Assembly (NCBI RefSeq): GCF_000455265.1 | Contig: NZ_HG005140.1 | Span: 517,877-581,876 of the forward strand | DNA from: Paenibacillus antibioticophila | GTDB taxonomy: Bacteria > Bacillota > Bacilli > Paenibacillales > Paenibacillaceae | Length of the DNA stretch: 64,000 bases | Direction: 5' to 3' | In this document: positions 16,878-25,845 of the stretch, piece by piece | Layout: each line of letters begins with the position of its first letter | Position numbering within the stretch: the stretch's first letter is position 1 | The notes under the pieces: model-generated | Told to the model about the DNA's origin: nothing | Databases searched by the model: none | What the model saw: the letters and a program-made list of their open reading frames with translations, nothing else | Made by a program: the position numbers and the translations under genes

Positions 16878-19196
16878 CTACTCCTTTATATGTTCAGATA
16901 ATTTTAGATGTCCGGCGCCGGAGGTGCCGATGATCGTCGCGATCAGTACCGAGCCAATCATCAAGAGCGGACTCAGCAGATACGCAGCAAGCGGATGAAC
17001 CACAAAATGAAACGTAGACGCGCCAAAGGAGGCTATCACCGCACCCGCAAGCAGCTCTCCGAGCGTGTTGGCCAGCAGCGTGCCAAGAACGATTCCGATC
17101 ATCAGCACCAATACGGCACGTGAAATGTACTGTGTCTGGATATCTGAGCTTGTGAAGCCGAACGCCTTCATGACGCTGATGGAATGCTTGTCTTTTGCAA
17201 CCAGCATTTTCATAAATAACAGGGTAATCAATACCGAGATCACCAGCGCGACGGCGATGGCAGTATAAGAAGCTTTTTCGACGGAACTGATCGTCGGGCC
17301 GAAGGTCTGCTTGATATATTCATCGATATCCGACACCTTGGCCTCAGCAAACCTGTCCGCGTATTCCGAAACCTTGCTGTCGATCAGAGACGGATCTGAC
17401 AGCTCCGCAAAGATGACATACCACATCGCATCTGCAGATGCATCGTTGAATACTGCCTTGGCCGTTTTGCCTCCGTTCGTAATATCCGAATAGATGCCGC
17501 TTATCTTAACATCTGTGTCCTTCCCCTCCATGACCAACGTAATGAAGTCGCCGACCTGCTTACCCAGCTCGCTGGCATTCAAAGCCGAAAGTGCAATTTC
17601 ATCTTCAGCAGCAGGGGCGCGGCCCTCGGAGTATTTTACGGGGAAGACGGAATGATCACCGAGTTCGATCTTCAATCGTTCCTCCGAGCCGTCCTCCTTC
17701 TTGGATTGAAATGTTTTGGTTGCAAGCACAGCAAACTTTGAGATGGCATTGTCGCCGCTTATCGTTTGTGCAATTTCATCTGCTTTTTCAGAAATACGGT
17801 CGGTCTGCTGGAGATCCAAGCGCATATCGGCGTCGCCGACGCCCATGTATTGGATGAAGCCTTTGGAGGAGATCGTGTTGTGAAGATTCTGGGGAACGAT
17901 CATGATGAATGTGGAGATGATGAGTACAGTTAGCATGGTAGCATAAAGCTTTTTCCTTGCGAGAACATCCTTGACACCGAGAAATACATTCGTGTTAAGC
18001 AGCCTGTTCCCGCTTAGATTCAGGCGCTTGGCGCCGAAGGTCTTTTCCTGTGATATGCCGTAGCGGATAGCTTCAGCGGGAGATATGTTTCGAAAGCGTC
18101 TCAGCACTCCGTTTACATAAGCCATGATGACAAGAAATACAAACAGGATGCCGATAATTCCTAATACGGCAGCAAGGGAAGCGTGTGGGCTCTCTCCCAT
18201 ATACAGCCGAATGTTTCCAAGAAGCATGCCTTTGAACAGGAGGGAGAGGCCAAACCCGAGCACACAGCCAACCCCCGCCAACACGGAGTATTTGGCCAGA
18301 TAGATCTTTTTGATATCGGATACACGCAGTCCAATGGCCTTCATGACCCCGATTTCACGGTAATCGTCTTCGATCTTCGCAAGGAGCGTAAAGCGAATGC
18401 ACAGCAAAGCGATCACCACAACAAGCACGCTGATGAGCAGAATGACGCCAATCATCATCCCGTCGGAAAGGGCATTGATCATCTTGAACAGCGGATAAGT
18501 AACCGTCGGCCCGTTCGCTTCGAGTCCAGCGGAGGCATAGGCCGTCTCAAAGGCACCAAGATTGGACAGCTCCTTCAATCTGAACTCGATCAGGTACTCT
18601 GTGTTCCCATGTGCTTTGATTTCGGCATAATCCTGTTCGCTTACAAGAAATCGCTTGGAGAAAGAGAGCGTGGAATTCATTTGCGAATCGCGGAGAAATC
18701 CCGACACGGTCAATGCCTTCCCGCTGATGACTGCCTTGTCGCCCACCTTAGTGGTGTTGTCCTTCATATAACTTATTGGTACATACAGCTCGCCGGCGGA
18801 TGGGTGAATGATATTGCCGTCAAGATCAAGAAGATAGTCGAACTTCTCACTCTGGATGCTGAATCCATTATCCTGAATATTTGTTGTCAGCGAGTTATCG
18901 CCTAAGATAATCCTCGCGCCGTCCATGTTAAGGAACTCCAGCACCTGATAATCATCGACATGGTCATTCTGCTCCGCGAACTCCGCCAGACGTGCCGTAT
19001 CGATCTCTCCGGTATGCATCTGCAAAAAATGCGGTGTCTGCGCCCGGGTCATCAGCGTGTCGATCGCGCCCGAGAGATGAATGACGAGGATGACTGCTAG
19101 CGAGACCAGCATCGCTGCAGCGGCCACAAAGATCATGGTCGTTAACGTGATCAATTTGCTTTTGGAGATATCATTGCGGATGATTCTGTAGTACAT
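16878..19196 (-). CDS. ABC transporter permease, FtsX/MacB-like
   Basis: A 772-residue membrane protein. An N-terminal helix (about 15-40) precedes a ~200-residue extracellular domain, then a first FtsX domain with three helices (about 240-375). A second extracellular domain and a second FtsX domain at the C-terminus (about 645-760) follow, which is the usual two-FtsX layout of Gram-positive ABC exporters. The segments DDYREIGVMKAIGLRVSDIKK and KDKHSISVMKAFGFTSSDIQ are the paired cytoplasmic coupling motifs. The ATG at 19196 has AGAGGTGA upstream. It is first in a two-gene operon with the ATPase. The substrate is unknown. Relatives export peptides, bacteriocins or lipids. Confidence 0.92.
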   Translation of the reverse strand: MYYRIIRNDISKSKLITLTTMIFVAAAAMLVSLAVILVIHLSGAIDTLMTRAQTPHFLQMHTGEIDTARLAEFAEQNDHVDDYQVLEFLNMDGARIILGDNSLTTNIQDNGFSIQSEKFDYLLDLDGNIIHPSAGELYVPISYMKDNTTKVGDKAVISGKALTVSGFLRDSQMNSTLSFSKRFLVSEQDYAEIKAHGNTEYLIEFRLKELSNLGAFETAYASAGLEANGPTVTYPLFKMINALSDGMMIGVILLISVLVVVIALLCIRFTLLAKIEDDYREIGVMKAIGLRVSDIKKIYLAKYSVLAGVGCVLGFGLSLLFKGMLLGNIRLYMGESPHASLAAVLGIIGILFVFLVIMAYVNGVLRRFRNISPAEAIRYGISQEKTFGAKRLNLSGNRLLNTNVFLGVKDVLARKKLYATMLTVLIISTFIMIVPQNLHNTISSKGFIQYMGVGDADMRLDLQQTDRISEKADEIAQTISGDNAISKFAVLATKTFQSKKEDGSEERLKIELGDHSVFPVKYSEGRAPAAEDEIALSALNASELGKQVGDFITLVMEGKDTDVKISGIYSDITNGGKTAKAVFNDASADAMWYVIFAELSDPSLIDSKVSEYADRFAEAKVSDIDEYIKQTFGPTISSVEKASYTAIAVALVISVLITLLFMKMLVAKDKHSISVMKAFGFTSSDIQTQYISRAVLVLMIGIVLGTLLANTLGELLAGAVIASFGASTFHFVVHPLAAYLLSPLLMIGSVLIATIIGTSGAGHLKLSEHIKE

Positions 19197-19314
19197 AAGT
19201 CACCTCTGTTTCAAGTTTTCGTTCCGACTTCTAGCTCCCTTCATTCCCTCCGCCAAACATCACCATGACCTCCATGAGACTTCCGGCTTCCGCACTGAGT
19301 AGCCGTTCCACGTG

Positions 19315-19339
19315 TAACCGACCGATTGCCTGTCGGTTA
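19315..19339. promoter_or_regulatory. TetR-like operator upstream of the ABC exporter operon
   Basis: TAACCGAC (19315-19322) and GTCGGTTA (19332-19339) form an 8-base inverted repeat with a 9-base spacer, about 120 bases before the permease start. On the minus strand GTTACAC occurs on both sides of the repeat. The ACCGA...TCGGT symmetry is typical of TetR/AcrR operators, and MacB-like exporters in Bacillales are often controlled by such repressors. No TetR gene is present in the window. Confidence 0.5.
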
Positions 19340-19405
19340 TAGTGTAACATGTAATAAATGGGTGTCAAGGGGCAAATGTCTGCTCAAAAAATTGCGTGAC
19401 AACAC

Positions 19406-19435
19406 GAGAAAGAGCACCTCTCGGTGCTCTTTCTC
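19406..19435 (-). terminator. Strong hairpin after the GH43 gene
   Basis: GAGAAAGAGCACC (19406-19418), loop TCTC, and GGTGCTCTTTCTC (19423-19435) make a 13-base perfect stem, 26 bases past the GH43 stop codon. There is no long T run directly after it on the minus strand, so it is either an intrinsic terminator with a poor tail or an mRNA 3'-end stabiliser. Confidence 0.65.
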
Positions 19436-19461
19436 AGCGCGTTCCATTTTACCAGCATTGC

Positions 19462-20352
19462 TTACGTCATGGTGACTCGTTCGATCTTGCCGTTACCGAT
19501 CACCATGCGATCCATACACAATTGGCGATGACCCGGCTCCGTATCCCCAATAATTCTGCGGTGATACACAATAAGCCATTCGTCTTCCTCTTGCAGATGC
19601 AAGTAACCATGATGGCCCGGACCATCCGCAATCGGCTCCTGGCGCTCCAGAATTGTGCCCTGATTCTCAAATGGGCCCAGCGGGTTATCGCTTACGCCAT
19701 ACGCTACGCGATAGGTTCCATTCGTCCAGCCGCCCATGGACCACATCAAGTAATAGAGTCCGTCCTTCTTGATCATGCAAGGACCTTCCACATATCCCTC
19801 CGGTGTGATGGAGCGAAGAATCTCATTGCCATCGTCCGTCAATGGTACGAATCCGGTCATCTCGTCATTCATCCGTCCGACGTTGCAATGTCCCCATCCG
19901 CCGTAATACAGATAGACCGTTCCGTCCTCGTCTTTGAACAGATGCGCATCAATCGGCTGGGCCTTGTGAATGAACTTATCTACAAGCGGCTTGCCCAGGT
20001 AGCCTCGGTACGGCCCTTCCGGGCGGTCCGCAACCGCGATCTCCAGACCGCCGATCTCCTCGTCCGATTGAATATCGTTCGAGGCAAATACGAGATAGTA
20101 TTTTCCCCCGTGCTCGATATGGGTCGGCGCCCAGACGGCTCTCCAAATCCAAGGGAAGTCCGCCATTTCGATAATGCCTTCATGCTTCTCCCAATCAGTC
20201 AGGTTATCGGAACTGAAGGCATCCAGATTCATCTGCATCGTATATTCCGTGAAGGAACGGGTCGCGTAAATCCAGTGCTTTCCTTCGTATGTTCTGGCTT
20301 CGGGATCCGCATACCAGCCGGGGATGATCGGATTCTTAATGTTCAATGGCAT
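19462..20352 (-). CDS. GH43 family arabinosidase/xylosidase-like enzyme
   Basis: A 296-residue protein with no signal peptide and a five-bladed propeller of glycoside hydrolase family 43. The three catalytic carboxylates are all present: Asp16 in GWYADPEA (base), Asp135 in QPIDAHLF (pKa modulator), and Glu189 in YVEGPCM (acid). WAPTHIEHGGKYYLVFA is also typical. GH43 covers alpha-L-arabinofuranosidases, beta-xylosidases and arabinanases. The neighbouring GH127 gene suggests an arabinose-containing substrate. It acts in the cytoplasm on imported oligosaccharides. AAGGAG lies 9 bases before the ATG. It is separated from the GH127 gene by 293 bases and may have its own promoter. Confidence 0.88.
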   Translation of the reverse strand: MPLNIKNPIIPGWYADPEARTYEGKHWIYATRSFTEYTMQMNLDAFSSDNLTDWEKHEGIIEMADFPWIWRAVWAPTHIEHGGKYYLVFASNDIQSDEEIGGLEIAVADRPEGPYRGYLGKPLVDKFIHKAQPIDAHLFKDEDGTVYLYYGGWGHCNVGRMNDEMTGFVPLTDDGNEILRSITPEGYVEGPCMIKKDGLYYLMWSMGGWTNGTYRVAYGVSDNPLGPFENQGTILERQEPIADGPGHHGYLHLQEEDEWLIVYHRRIIGDTEPGHRQLCMDRMVIGNGKIERVTMT

Positions 20353-20581
20353 GACAGTTGCTCCTTCCTGTGCTGTTGTGCTGCTGTGCTGTATAGCTAA
20401 TCAATAGGTATTATAATTGCACTTTATCCATTTATTGCGGAAAAAACGGGAGATACATGATTAAATAACTGCATTTCCTGCAATTATTCTCCTCCTATTC
20501 CTGGAAAACGACTATCCGCAAGAAGGAATAAATGCCTTTTGTGCAACTATAATTATAAATTCGTTCCTTTTATCTGGCTTT

Positions 20582-20600
20582 AATTGCAGTTACTACAATT
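20582..20600. promoter_or_regulatory. Palindrome in the GH43/GH127 intergenic region
   Basis: AATTGCAGT-T-ACTACAATT is a 9-1-9 inverted repeat with one mismatch. It lies about 230 bases before the GH43 start, inside the A/T-rich gap 20353-20645, which otherwise shows several TTGCA/TGCAA-like words but no clear gene or terminator. It may be an operator for a sugar-responsive repressor. This is a pattern call only. Confidence 0.3.
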
Positions 20601-20645
20601 AAACACCGTCCAGCTTAGCGAATAAATCCGTCCGGCTTAGCGAAG

Positions 20646-22490
20646 CTAATACTTATACAGCTGCTCCTCTTCCTTCTCCCGGATCCAGACCTGCATAAAG
20701 CCCGGCTCCCGGTTGTCCCAGGCATAATAAGGAACGAACCGGCACGGCTTGCCGTCTCCATCCGTGCCTTGCAGCGCAGTCACGCCGCCCAGCAGATCCT
20801 CCCGATGCTCGACACGAAGCTTCCCATAGGCTGAAAACGTCATTTCATCGTAGCTCAGTCCGGGATGATCCACCTGCTCGATACAGTACACAACCGGCCC
20901 GCGCTGCAAGGCGATCCGGCCAACGTTCGCTTGTACTTCCTCCCGTGCGCGAATCAGCTCGACAGGCATATCAAGCTCAAGAAGAATCGTGTCGCCCTTG
21001 GACCAGTGCCGCTCAATCGAGAGATATCCGCGTTCCTCTAATGCTTCTACGCCGGATAGCCATTCTCCTCCCGCCTGAATGCGATAGCCCCTGCACCAGC
21101 CGGGCACGCGCATTTGAACGGTAAACACACCGCTCGTCTCCGGAGATACCTCCAGCTCGACCGTCCCGCTCCACGGAAAGGATGTACGCTGCTTTAATTG
21201 GACGGCGGTTCCGTTCTCCAGCGTAAGCTCCGCCTCGCCTTGAATATACTGATTGACCGCGATCCCTTTAGCTGTACGGGCATACACATATTGTCCGATT
21301 GAAGGGAGAAAGCGGGCCAGATTCGTCGGGCAGCAGGAGGTATCGAACCAAGGCACGCGATGATGATCCCCCTTCGAGGCGAGCGGATTCACGTAGAAGA
21401 ACCGGTCCCCCTTCAGGGAAATACCAGCTAGTGCGCCGTTATACATTTCGCGCTCGACCACATCCGCGTATTTGCCGTCCCCGAACAGCAGGTTCATACG
21501 ATGATTCCAGAATACCATGGCGATGGCCGCACAGGTCTCGCAATAAGCCGACTCATTCGGCAGATCAAAATCTTCCGTGAACCCTTCATTGTGATGGGAC
21601 GGTCCGATTCCTCCAGTCACATACATATTGCGCTCCACCGTATGGGACCAGACGCGCTGCAAGGCGTCTAGATAGGCGGTATCCCCCGAGACATGCACGG
21701 CGTCGGCCATGCCGGAATACAGATACATGGCGCGAACGGCATGCCCTGTCACTTTCTCGATCTCCCGAACCGGAACATCGTCCTGGCAGTAGGCAGGCCC
21801 CCACTCCGGCTTATCCCAGATGGCGCCGACACCATGCCCATGACCCCGTTCTTCCATCAGCCAGTAAGCCAGCTTCCAATAGCGCTCCTCCCCCGTCGCC
21901 CGGTAGAGCTTGATCAGCGCAAGCTCGATTTCCTCGTGTCCTTCTACCCAATGCCGCTTGCCCGGGCCGAAGGTACGGTCGTAATGATCAGCCAGCCGGC
22001 ATGCAACGTCCAGCAGCTGACGTTTGCCGGTCGCTTCGTAGTAAGCCACCGCGGCTTCGATCAGATGCCCGCCGTTGTACATTTCGTGTTTCTCCATATC
22101 ACTCCACTTGCTCTCCGGAGCCACCAGCGTATAGTACGTGGTGAGGTAACCATCCGGCTCCTGCGCCGCCGCGATCAGCTCGATGATCCGGTCGGCTTCC
22201 CCTTCCAGCGCTGCATCCCTCTCCAGCATCAGTGAATAGGCTACCCCTTCCAGCACCTTATACACATCGGAATCGTTGAAATAGATGCCCTCGAACTCAC
22301 CCTCGAGCAAGCCGCCAGCCTTAGCAAAATTATCGATCCGGCCCGTCTCCTCACATTTCGCCAAGCAGGCTGGCAGCGTCACCTTCTTCAAGACCTCCAG
22401 CCGCGGCCGCCAGAACATATCCGTCATTTTCACCTTCGTAAAAGGCACTTCCTGCCAGTTGCGCAGCTCCGATTGCTGTGCCGTCGTCAT
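20646..22490 (-). CDS. GH127 beta-L-arabinofuranosidase-like enzyme (DUF1680)
   Basis: A 614-residue cytoplasmic enzyme of glycoside hydrolase family 127. The Zn-Cys cluster and catalytic residues known from Bifidobacterium HypBA1 (Glu338, Cys340, Cys417, Cys418) are matched here by Glu318 and Cys320 in YCETCA and by Cys386-Cys387 in DTSCCPTN. The N-terminus (KVKMTDMFWRPRLEVL) and DGYLTTYYTL are typical of the family. It would release beta-L-arabinofuranose from short oligosaccharides such as those of plant extensin or arabinan side chains. Related family members act on other sugars, so the substrate is inferred. GAGGGGAA precedes the ATG at 22490, 21 bases after the permease stop codon. Confidence 0.9.
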   Translation of the reverse strand: MTTAQQSELRNWQEVPFTKVKMTDMFWRPRLEVLKKVTLPACLAKCEETGRIDNFAKAGGLLEGEFEGIYFNDSDVYKVLEGVAYSLMLERDAALEGEADRIIELIAAAQEPDGYLTTYYTLVAPESKWSDMEKHEMYNGGHLIEAAVAYYEATGKRQLLDVACRLADHYDRTFGPGKRHWVEGHEEIELALIKLYRATGEERYWKLAYWLMEERGHGHGVGAIWDKPEWGPAYCQDDVPVREIEKVTGHAVRAMYLYSGMADAVHVSGDTAYLDALQRVWSHTVERNMYVTGGIGPSHHNEGFTEDFDLPNESAYCETCAAIAMVFWNHRMNLLFGDGKYADVVEREMYNGALAGISLKGDRFFYVNPLASKGDHHRVPWFDTSCCPTNLARFLPSIGQYVYARTAKGIAVNQYIQGEAELTLENGTAVQLKQRTSFPWSGTVELEVSPETSGVFTVQMRVPGWCRGYRIQAGGEWLSGVEALEERGYLSIERHWSKGDTILLELDMPVELIRAREEVQANVGRIALQRGPVVYCIEQVDHPGLSYDEMTFSAYGKLRVEHREDLLGGVTALQGTDGDGKPCRFVPYYAWDNREPGFMQVWIREKEEEQLYKY

Positions 22491-22511
22491 TGTGCGTTCC
22501 CCTCGCTTTCC

Positions 22512-23342
22512 TTATCCCTTCAGTCCCGTCAGCGTAATGCCCTCCAGGAAGTAGCGTTGCCCGATCAAAAATACAACTACACATGGCAATACGACCACCG
22601 CCGAGGCTGCCATAAGCAAATCCCATTGCGCATTATAGGTGCCCTGAAACATTTGCAGACCTAAAGCCAGCGTAAACAACCGATCGCTCTTTAAGTAAAT
22701 CAAAGGCCCCATAAAGTCATTCCAGGAGCCCAAAAAGCTGAACAAGGCAACCACAATAAGCGCCGAACGGCTGAGCGGAAAAATAATTTTCAAATAAATC
22801 TTAAAATAGGAGGCCCCGTCCACGAAGGCCGCCTCGTCGAAATCGCGCGGAATCGTTAAATAGAACTGTCTGAGCAGGAAGATATTAAAGATCCCCCCGC
22901 CGAAGTATGCCGGCACGATCAGCGGATAGAGGGTGTCATAGAAGCCAAGCTCCTTCCAGCCAAGAAAGCTCGGGATCATCGTTACCGCGAACGGCAGCAT
23001 CATGCTGGTCATCAGAATCGCAAAGACGGTATCCCGGCCCTTCCACCGGATCCGCGAGAAGCCAAAGGCGGCAATGCTGCTTGTCGCGACCGTCCCGATC
23101 AGCACGCCGAAGACGATAATGATCGTATTCTTAAAGAACACGTCAAACGGCAGGACAGTGAGCGCCTTATGGAAATTGTCCCAATGAAACGGCTTCGGAA
23201 TCCATTCGGGCGGCATCGTGAAGATTTGCGACAGGTCCATCAGCGAGCTGCGGATAAGCCAGATAAACGGAACAACAAACAGGATCGAAATCAGTACAAG
23301 CGCAGTATAACCTGCGGCCATCGCAAGCTTAGAGGTTCTCAT
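22512..23342 (-). CDS. Carbohydrate ABC transporter permease, MalG type (CUT1)
   Basis: A 276-residue membrane permease with six helices. The EAA loop reads DFDEAAFVDGASYFKIYLKIIFPLSRSAL near residue 185, and the segment GSWNDFMGPLIYLKS near residue 225 is typical of the MalG/LacG branch. Its ATG overlaps the stop codon of the MalF-like gene by 4 bases, a sign of translational coupling and equal stoichiometry. It forms the translocation pore with that protein. No cognate ATPase is present nearby. Confidence 0.93.
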   Translation of the reverse strand: MRTSKLAMAAGYTALVLISILFVVPFIWLIRSSLMDLSQIFTMPPEWIPKPFHWDNFHKALTVLPFDVFFKNTIIIVFGVLIGTVATSSIAAFGFSRIRWKGRDTVFAILMTSMMLPFAVTMIPSFLGWKELGFYDTLYPLIVPAYFGGGIFNIFLLRQFYLTIPRDFDEAAFVDGASYFKIYLKIIFPLSRSALIVVALFSFLGSWNDFMGPLIYLKSDRLFTLALGLQMFQGTYNAQWDLLMAASAVVVLPCVVVFLIGQRYFLEGITLTGLKG

Positions 23343-24226
23343 GGGCGCTCCCCTCCTTCATAGTACACCCAGGACTTGGAGGTTTTAAAGATGATATAAG
23401 TAAATACCATAATAATGACGAATAAAATCCATGCCAATGCCGAGGCGTAACCCATCTCGGTATCCCTGAAGCCGGTTCTCCAAAGGTAGAACACATAGAA
23501 CAGGCTTCGGTTGTTCGGTCCGCCCTGGGTCAGAATATAGGCTTCATTAAAGACCTGGAAGGAGCCGATGATCGTCATGATCGTATTGAAGAAAAGCGTA
23601 GGCGTCACCATGGGGATCGTGATTTGGCGCAGCTTGCTGTACCAGCCTCCTCCATCCACTTCAATCGCTTCATAATAGGACTGGGGAATGCCTGACAGAC
23701 CCGCCAGAAAAATAATGACCGTGCTCCCGATCCCCCACAGCGTAGTCAGCACCACGGAAGGAATGACGCTGCCCTCCGCATATAGCCAGTTACTTGTCGG
23801 CAGATGCAGCCAGCTCAGCATGGAATTCAATAATCCGAGATCCGGATTCATCAGCCACATCCAGATCATCGCCGATGCGATGGCCGGCACGATGCTCGGC
23901 AGGTAGATAATCGTCCGAAACATCGCTCTTCCCTTAACGTTCATATTAAGCAATAAGGCTATGGCAAAAGATATAATGATAACCGCAGGCACTCGAAGAA
24001 CTACAAAATAGAAGGTAACCCCTAAGGATTGATAGAACAGCTCATCCTCCCCGGAGAACAGCCTCGCATAGTTGCTGAACCCGACAAAGGACGTTTGATC
24101 TTTGAATACGTTGAAATCCGTTAAGCTCAGGACCAAGCTTGCAATCATCGGTCCCAAGGTGAAAATGACAAACCCGAGTATAGCCGGCGCCGTGAATAAC
24201 AGTCCGTACCATAGTCCCTTTCGCAT
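23339..24226 (-). CDS. Carbohydrate ABC transporter permease, MalF/LacF type (CUT1)
   Basis: A 295-residue permease with a short N-terminus (MRKGLWYGLLFTAPAILGF) and six membrane helices. The EAA motif is readable as SYYEAIEVDGGGWYSKLRQITIPMVTPT near residue 200, and FNEAYILTQGGPNNRS near residue 240 is the usual UgpA/LacF segment. A GGGAGGC site precedes the ATG at 24226. It lies 100 bases after the lipoprotein gene and overlaps the MalG-like gene. It serves the putative arabinoside importer of this locus. Confidence 0.93.
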   Translation of the reverse strand: MRKGLWYGLLFTAPAILGFVIFTLGPMIASLVLSLTDFNVFKDQTSFVGFSNYARLFSGEDELFYQSLGVTFYFVVLRVPAVIIISFAIALLLNMNVKGRAMFRTIIYLPSIVPAIASAMIWMWLMNPDLGLLNSMLSWLHLPTSNWLYAEGSVIPSVVLTTLWGIGSTVIIFLAGLSGIPQSYYEAIEVDGGGWYSKLRQITIPMVTPTLFFNTIMTIIGSFQVFNEAYILTQGGPNNRSLFYVFYLWRTGFRDTEMGYASALAWILFVIIMVFTYIIFKTSKSWVYYEGGERP

Positions 24227-24326
24227 CTCTGCCTCCCATCCCGAAGCTGCTGACTAAGAAGACGACGGTCCGCAAGCAGAACGTCGCCTTCCCGTCACAG
24301 CATTCGTTGCATCCACATCGAATTGA

Positions 24327-25733
24327 CTACTTGATGTCCCGACGCCCTTGGACCTGCTCTTGTGCCTTGGCGGCGATTGAATCCATCGCTTCCTGCGCCG
24401 TCTGCTGGCCAAGCCATACTTTATCCAAGGCAGGATTGACGATATCCATGATCTTGTTGAAGTTCTTCACATAGCCGGTAGGCGTCTGATGACCCTTTGT
24501 CAGGATGACTTCAACGATGGCGTCATTATAGCCCGAAGGCCGTGCATCCAGATTCTCGGTCCATTTAGCAAGCAAATCCGGCTCGGTGTACCAATTCTTG
24601 TATGACGGCATCCAGGTGCCGCTCGTAATCATCTCGATCGAGGCCTCCGGATCAATCAAGGCCTTCATCAGCTCCCAGGCTTCTTCCGGGTGCTTCGTGG
24701 ACTTGAACATCGAGAACATACCGCAGACGACGGTCGTTACCGGCTCTTTCAGGACAGGCATAACCCCTACGTTAAAGTTGAAATTCGACTGCGCCAGGCC
24801 AGCGGTTGCCCATTGCCCGTCAATCGCCATAGCGACCTTCTTCGTCTGGAGCGCGACGTTGGTTGCCGGAATATTCTTTGCCTGCACAGGGGAAGGCGAC
24901 ACATGATGCACGTTCATCATGTCCGATATTTTCTGCAGCGCTTCTACCGCAGCCGGCTGATTTAGAGCAAAGCTCTTGCCGTCCTCGGAGACGAAATCTC
25001 CGCCGTTCGAGTAAATGAAATTGCTGTACACGCCCCACCAGGTCGAGACACTGACCCCGTATTGCTTAATATTCTTAGGGTCAAAGTCGGGGTCATCAGC
25101 TGTTCTGCCCTTCGAATCGACAGTCAGCTTCTTGGCCACCTCGATGAACTCATCCCAGGTCCAGGCTTCAGACAGCTTGCTAGGCGGGGGGTCGATTCCG
25201 GCGTCCTTGAAAATGTCTTCATTATAGAACAGGCCGAAGGATTCCGGTCCGGGCCCGATGCCGATCACATTGCCTGGCTCCAGCGAATAAATAATGTTCG
25301 GGACGAGACTGTCCACGTTGATAAATTCATCTTTATCGAGGAACTCTTGGAGATTGTAAAACTTCCCTTGCTCTGCGAGTGGAAAAGCAATACTGGCCGA
25401 TTCCATCATCGCGATATCCGGCACGTCGTTACCCGCTACCATCGTCGTCAATTTCGTATCGTAATCAGCCGCGATATGCTGCAGATCAACCTTGATATTC
25501 GGAAATTTTTCTTCAAAACGCTTGATGCCGAATTTGTAGGCCGCAACTTCTTCCGGCGAGCCCCATACGGTCATGCGCAGTGTGATGCTCTCCTTCGAAC
25601 CGGCTTCGCCGGATGATCCCGAAGGCGAGGATGAGCCGCCGTCCGCGCCGGGCTTGCCGCAAGCGGTCATGACGGTAACGAACATAAGTATCAAAGCGGC
25701 GAGGACCAAGACCGACTTCTTTTGTCGCTTCAT
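24327..25733 (-). CDS. CUT1 ABC transporter solute-binding lipoprotein
   Basis: A 468-residue extracellular sugar-binding lipoprotein. The signal sequence MKRQKKSVLVLAALILMFV ends in the lipobox VMTAC with the lipid-bearing Cys25, followed by a Gly/Ser-rich linker of about 25 residues. The mature domain has LRMTVWGSPEEVAAYKFGI, EEKFPNIKVDLQHIAADY and GNDVPDIAMMESASIAFPL, which are typical of the extracellular solute-binding family 1. AGAGGGG lies 7 bases before the ATG. It should bind an arabinose- or xylose-containing oligosaccharide, judged by the GH43 and GH127 neighbours. The upstream gap carries a -10 box and a cre-like site. Confidence 0.92.
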   Translation of the reverse strand: MKRQKKSVLVLAALILMFVTVMTACGKPGADGGSSSPSGSSGEAGSKESITLRMTVWGSPEEVAAYKFGIKRFEEKFPNIKVDLQHIAADYDTKLTTMVAGNDVPDIAMMESASIAFPLAEQGKFYNLQEFLDKDEFINVDSLVPNIIYSLEPGNVIGIGPGPESFGLFYNEDIFKDAGIDPPPSKLSEAWTWDEFIEVAKKLTVDSKGRTADDPDFDPKNIKQYGVSVSTWWGVYSNFIYSNGGDFVSEDGKSFALNQPAAVEALQKISDMMNVHHVSPSPVQAKNIPATNVALQTKKVAMAIDGQWATAGLAQSNFNFNVGVMPVLKEPVTTVVCGMFSMFKSTKHPEEAWELMKALIDPEASIEMITSGTWMPSYKNWYTEPDLLAKWTENLDARPSGYNDAIVEVILTKGHQTPTGYVKNFNKIMDIVNPALDKVWLGQQTAQEAMDSIAAKAQEQVQGRRDIK

Positions 25734-25791
25734 TTTCTGAACCCCTCTCGATTACATCCTTGAATTCATAGCTGCAGTCTATGATGACTTG

Positions 25792-25818
25792 ATTATAGAT
25801 TCTAAGGCAGCGCTTACA
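25792..25818 (-). promoter_or_regulatory. Candidate promoter with cre-like site of the arabinoside operon
   Basis: On the minus strand TATAAT (25792-25797) lies about 60 bases before the lipoprotein start. The -35 position has no TTGACA-like box. Instead it is overlapped by TGTAAGCGCTGCCT (25805-25818), which matches the cre consensus at 12 of 14 positions. The layout suggests activator-dependent transcription with CcpA repression by promoter occlusion. Confidence 0.45.
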
Positions 25819-25845
25819 TAACCCGAAGGTCTTTGGAATGGTGGA

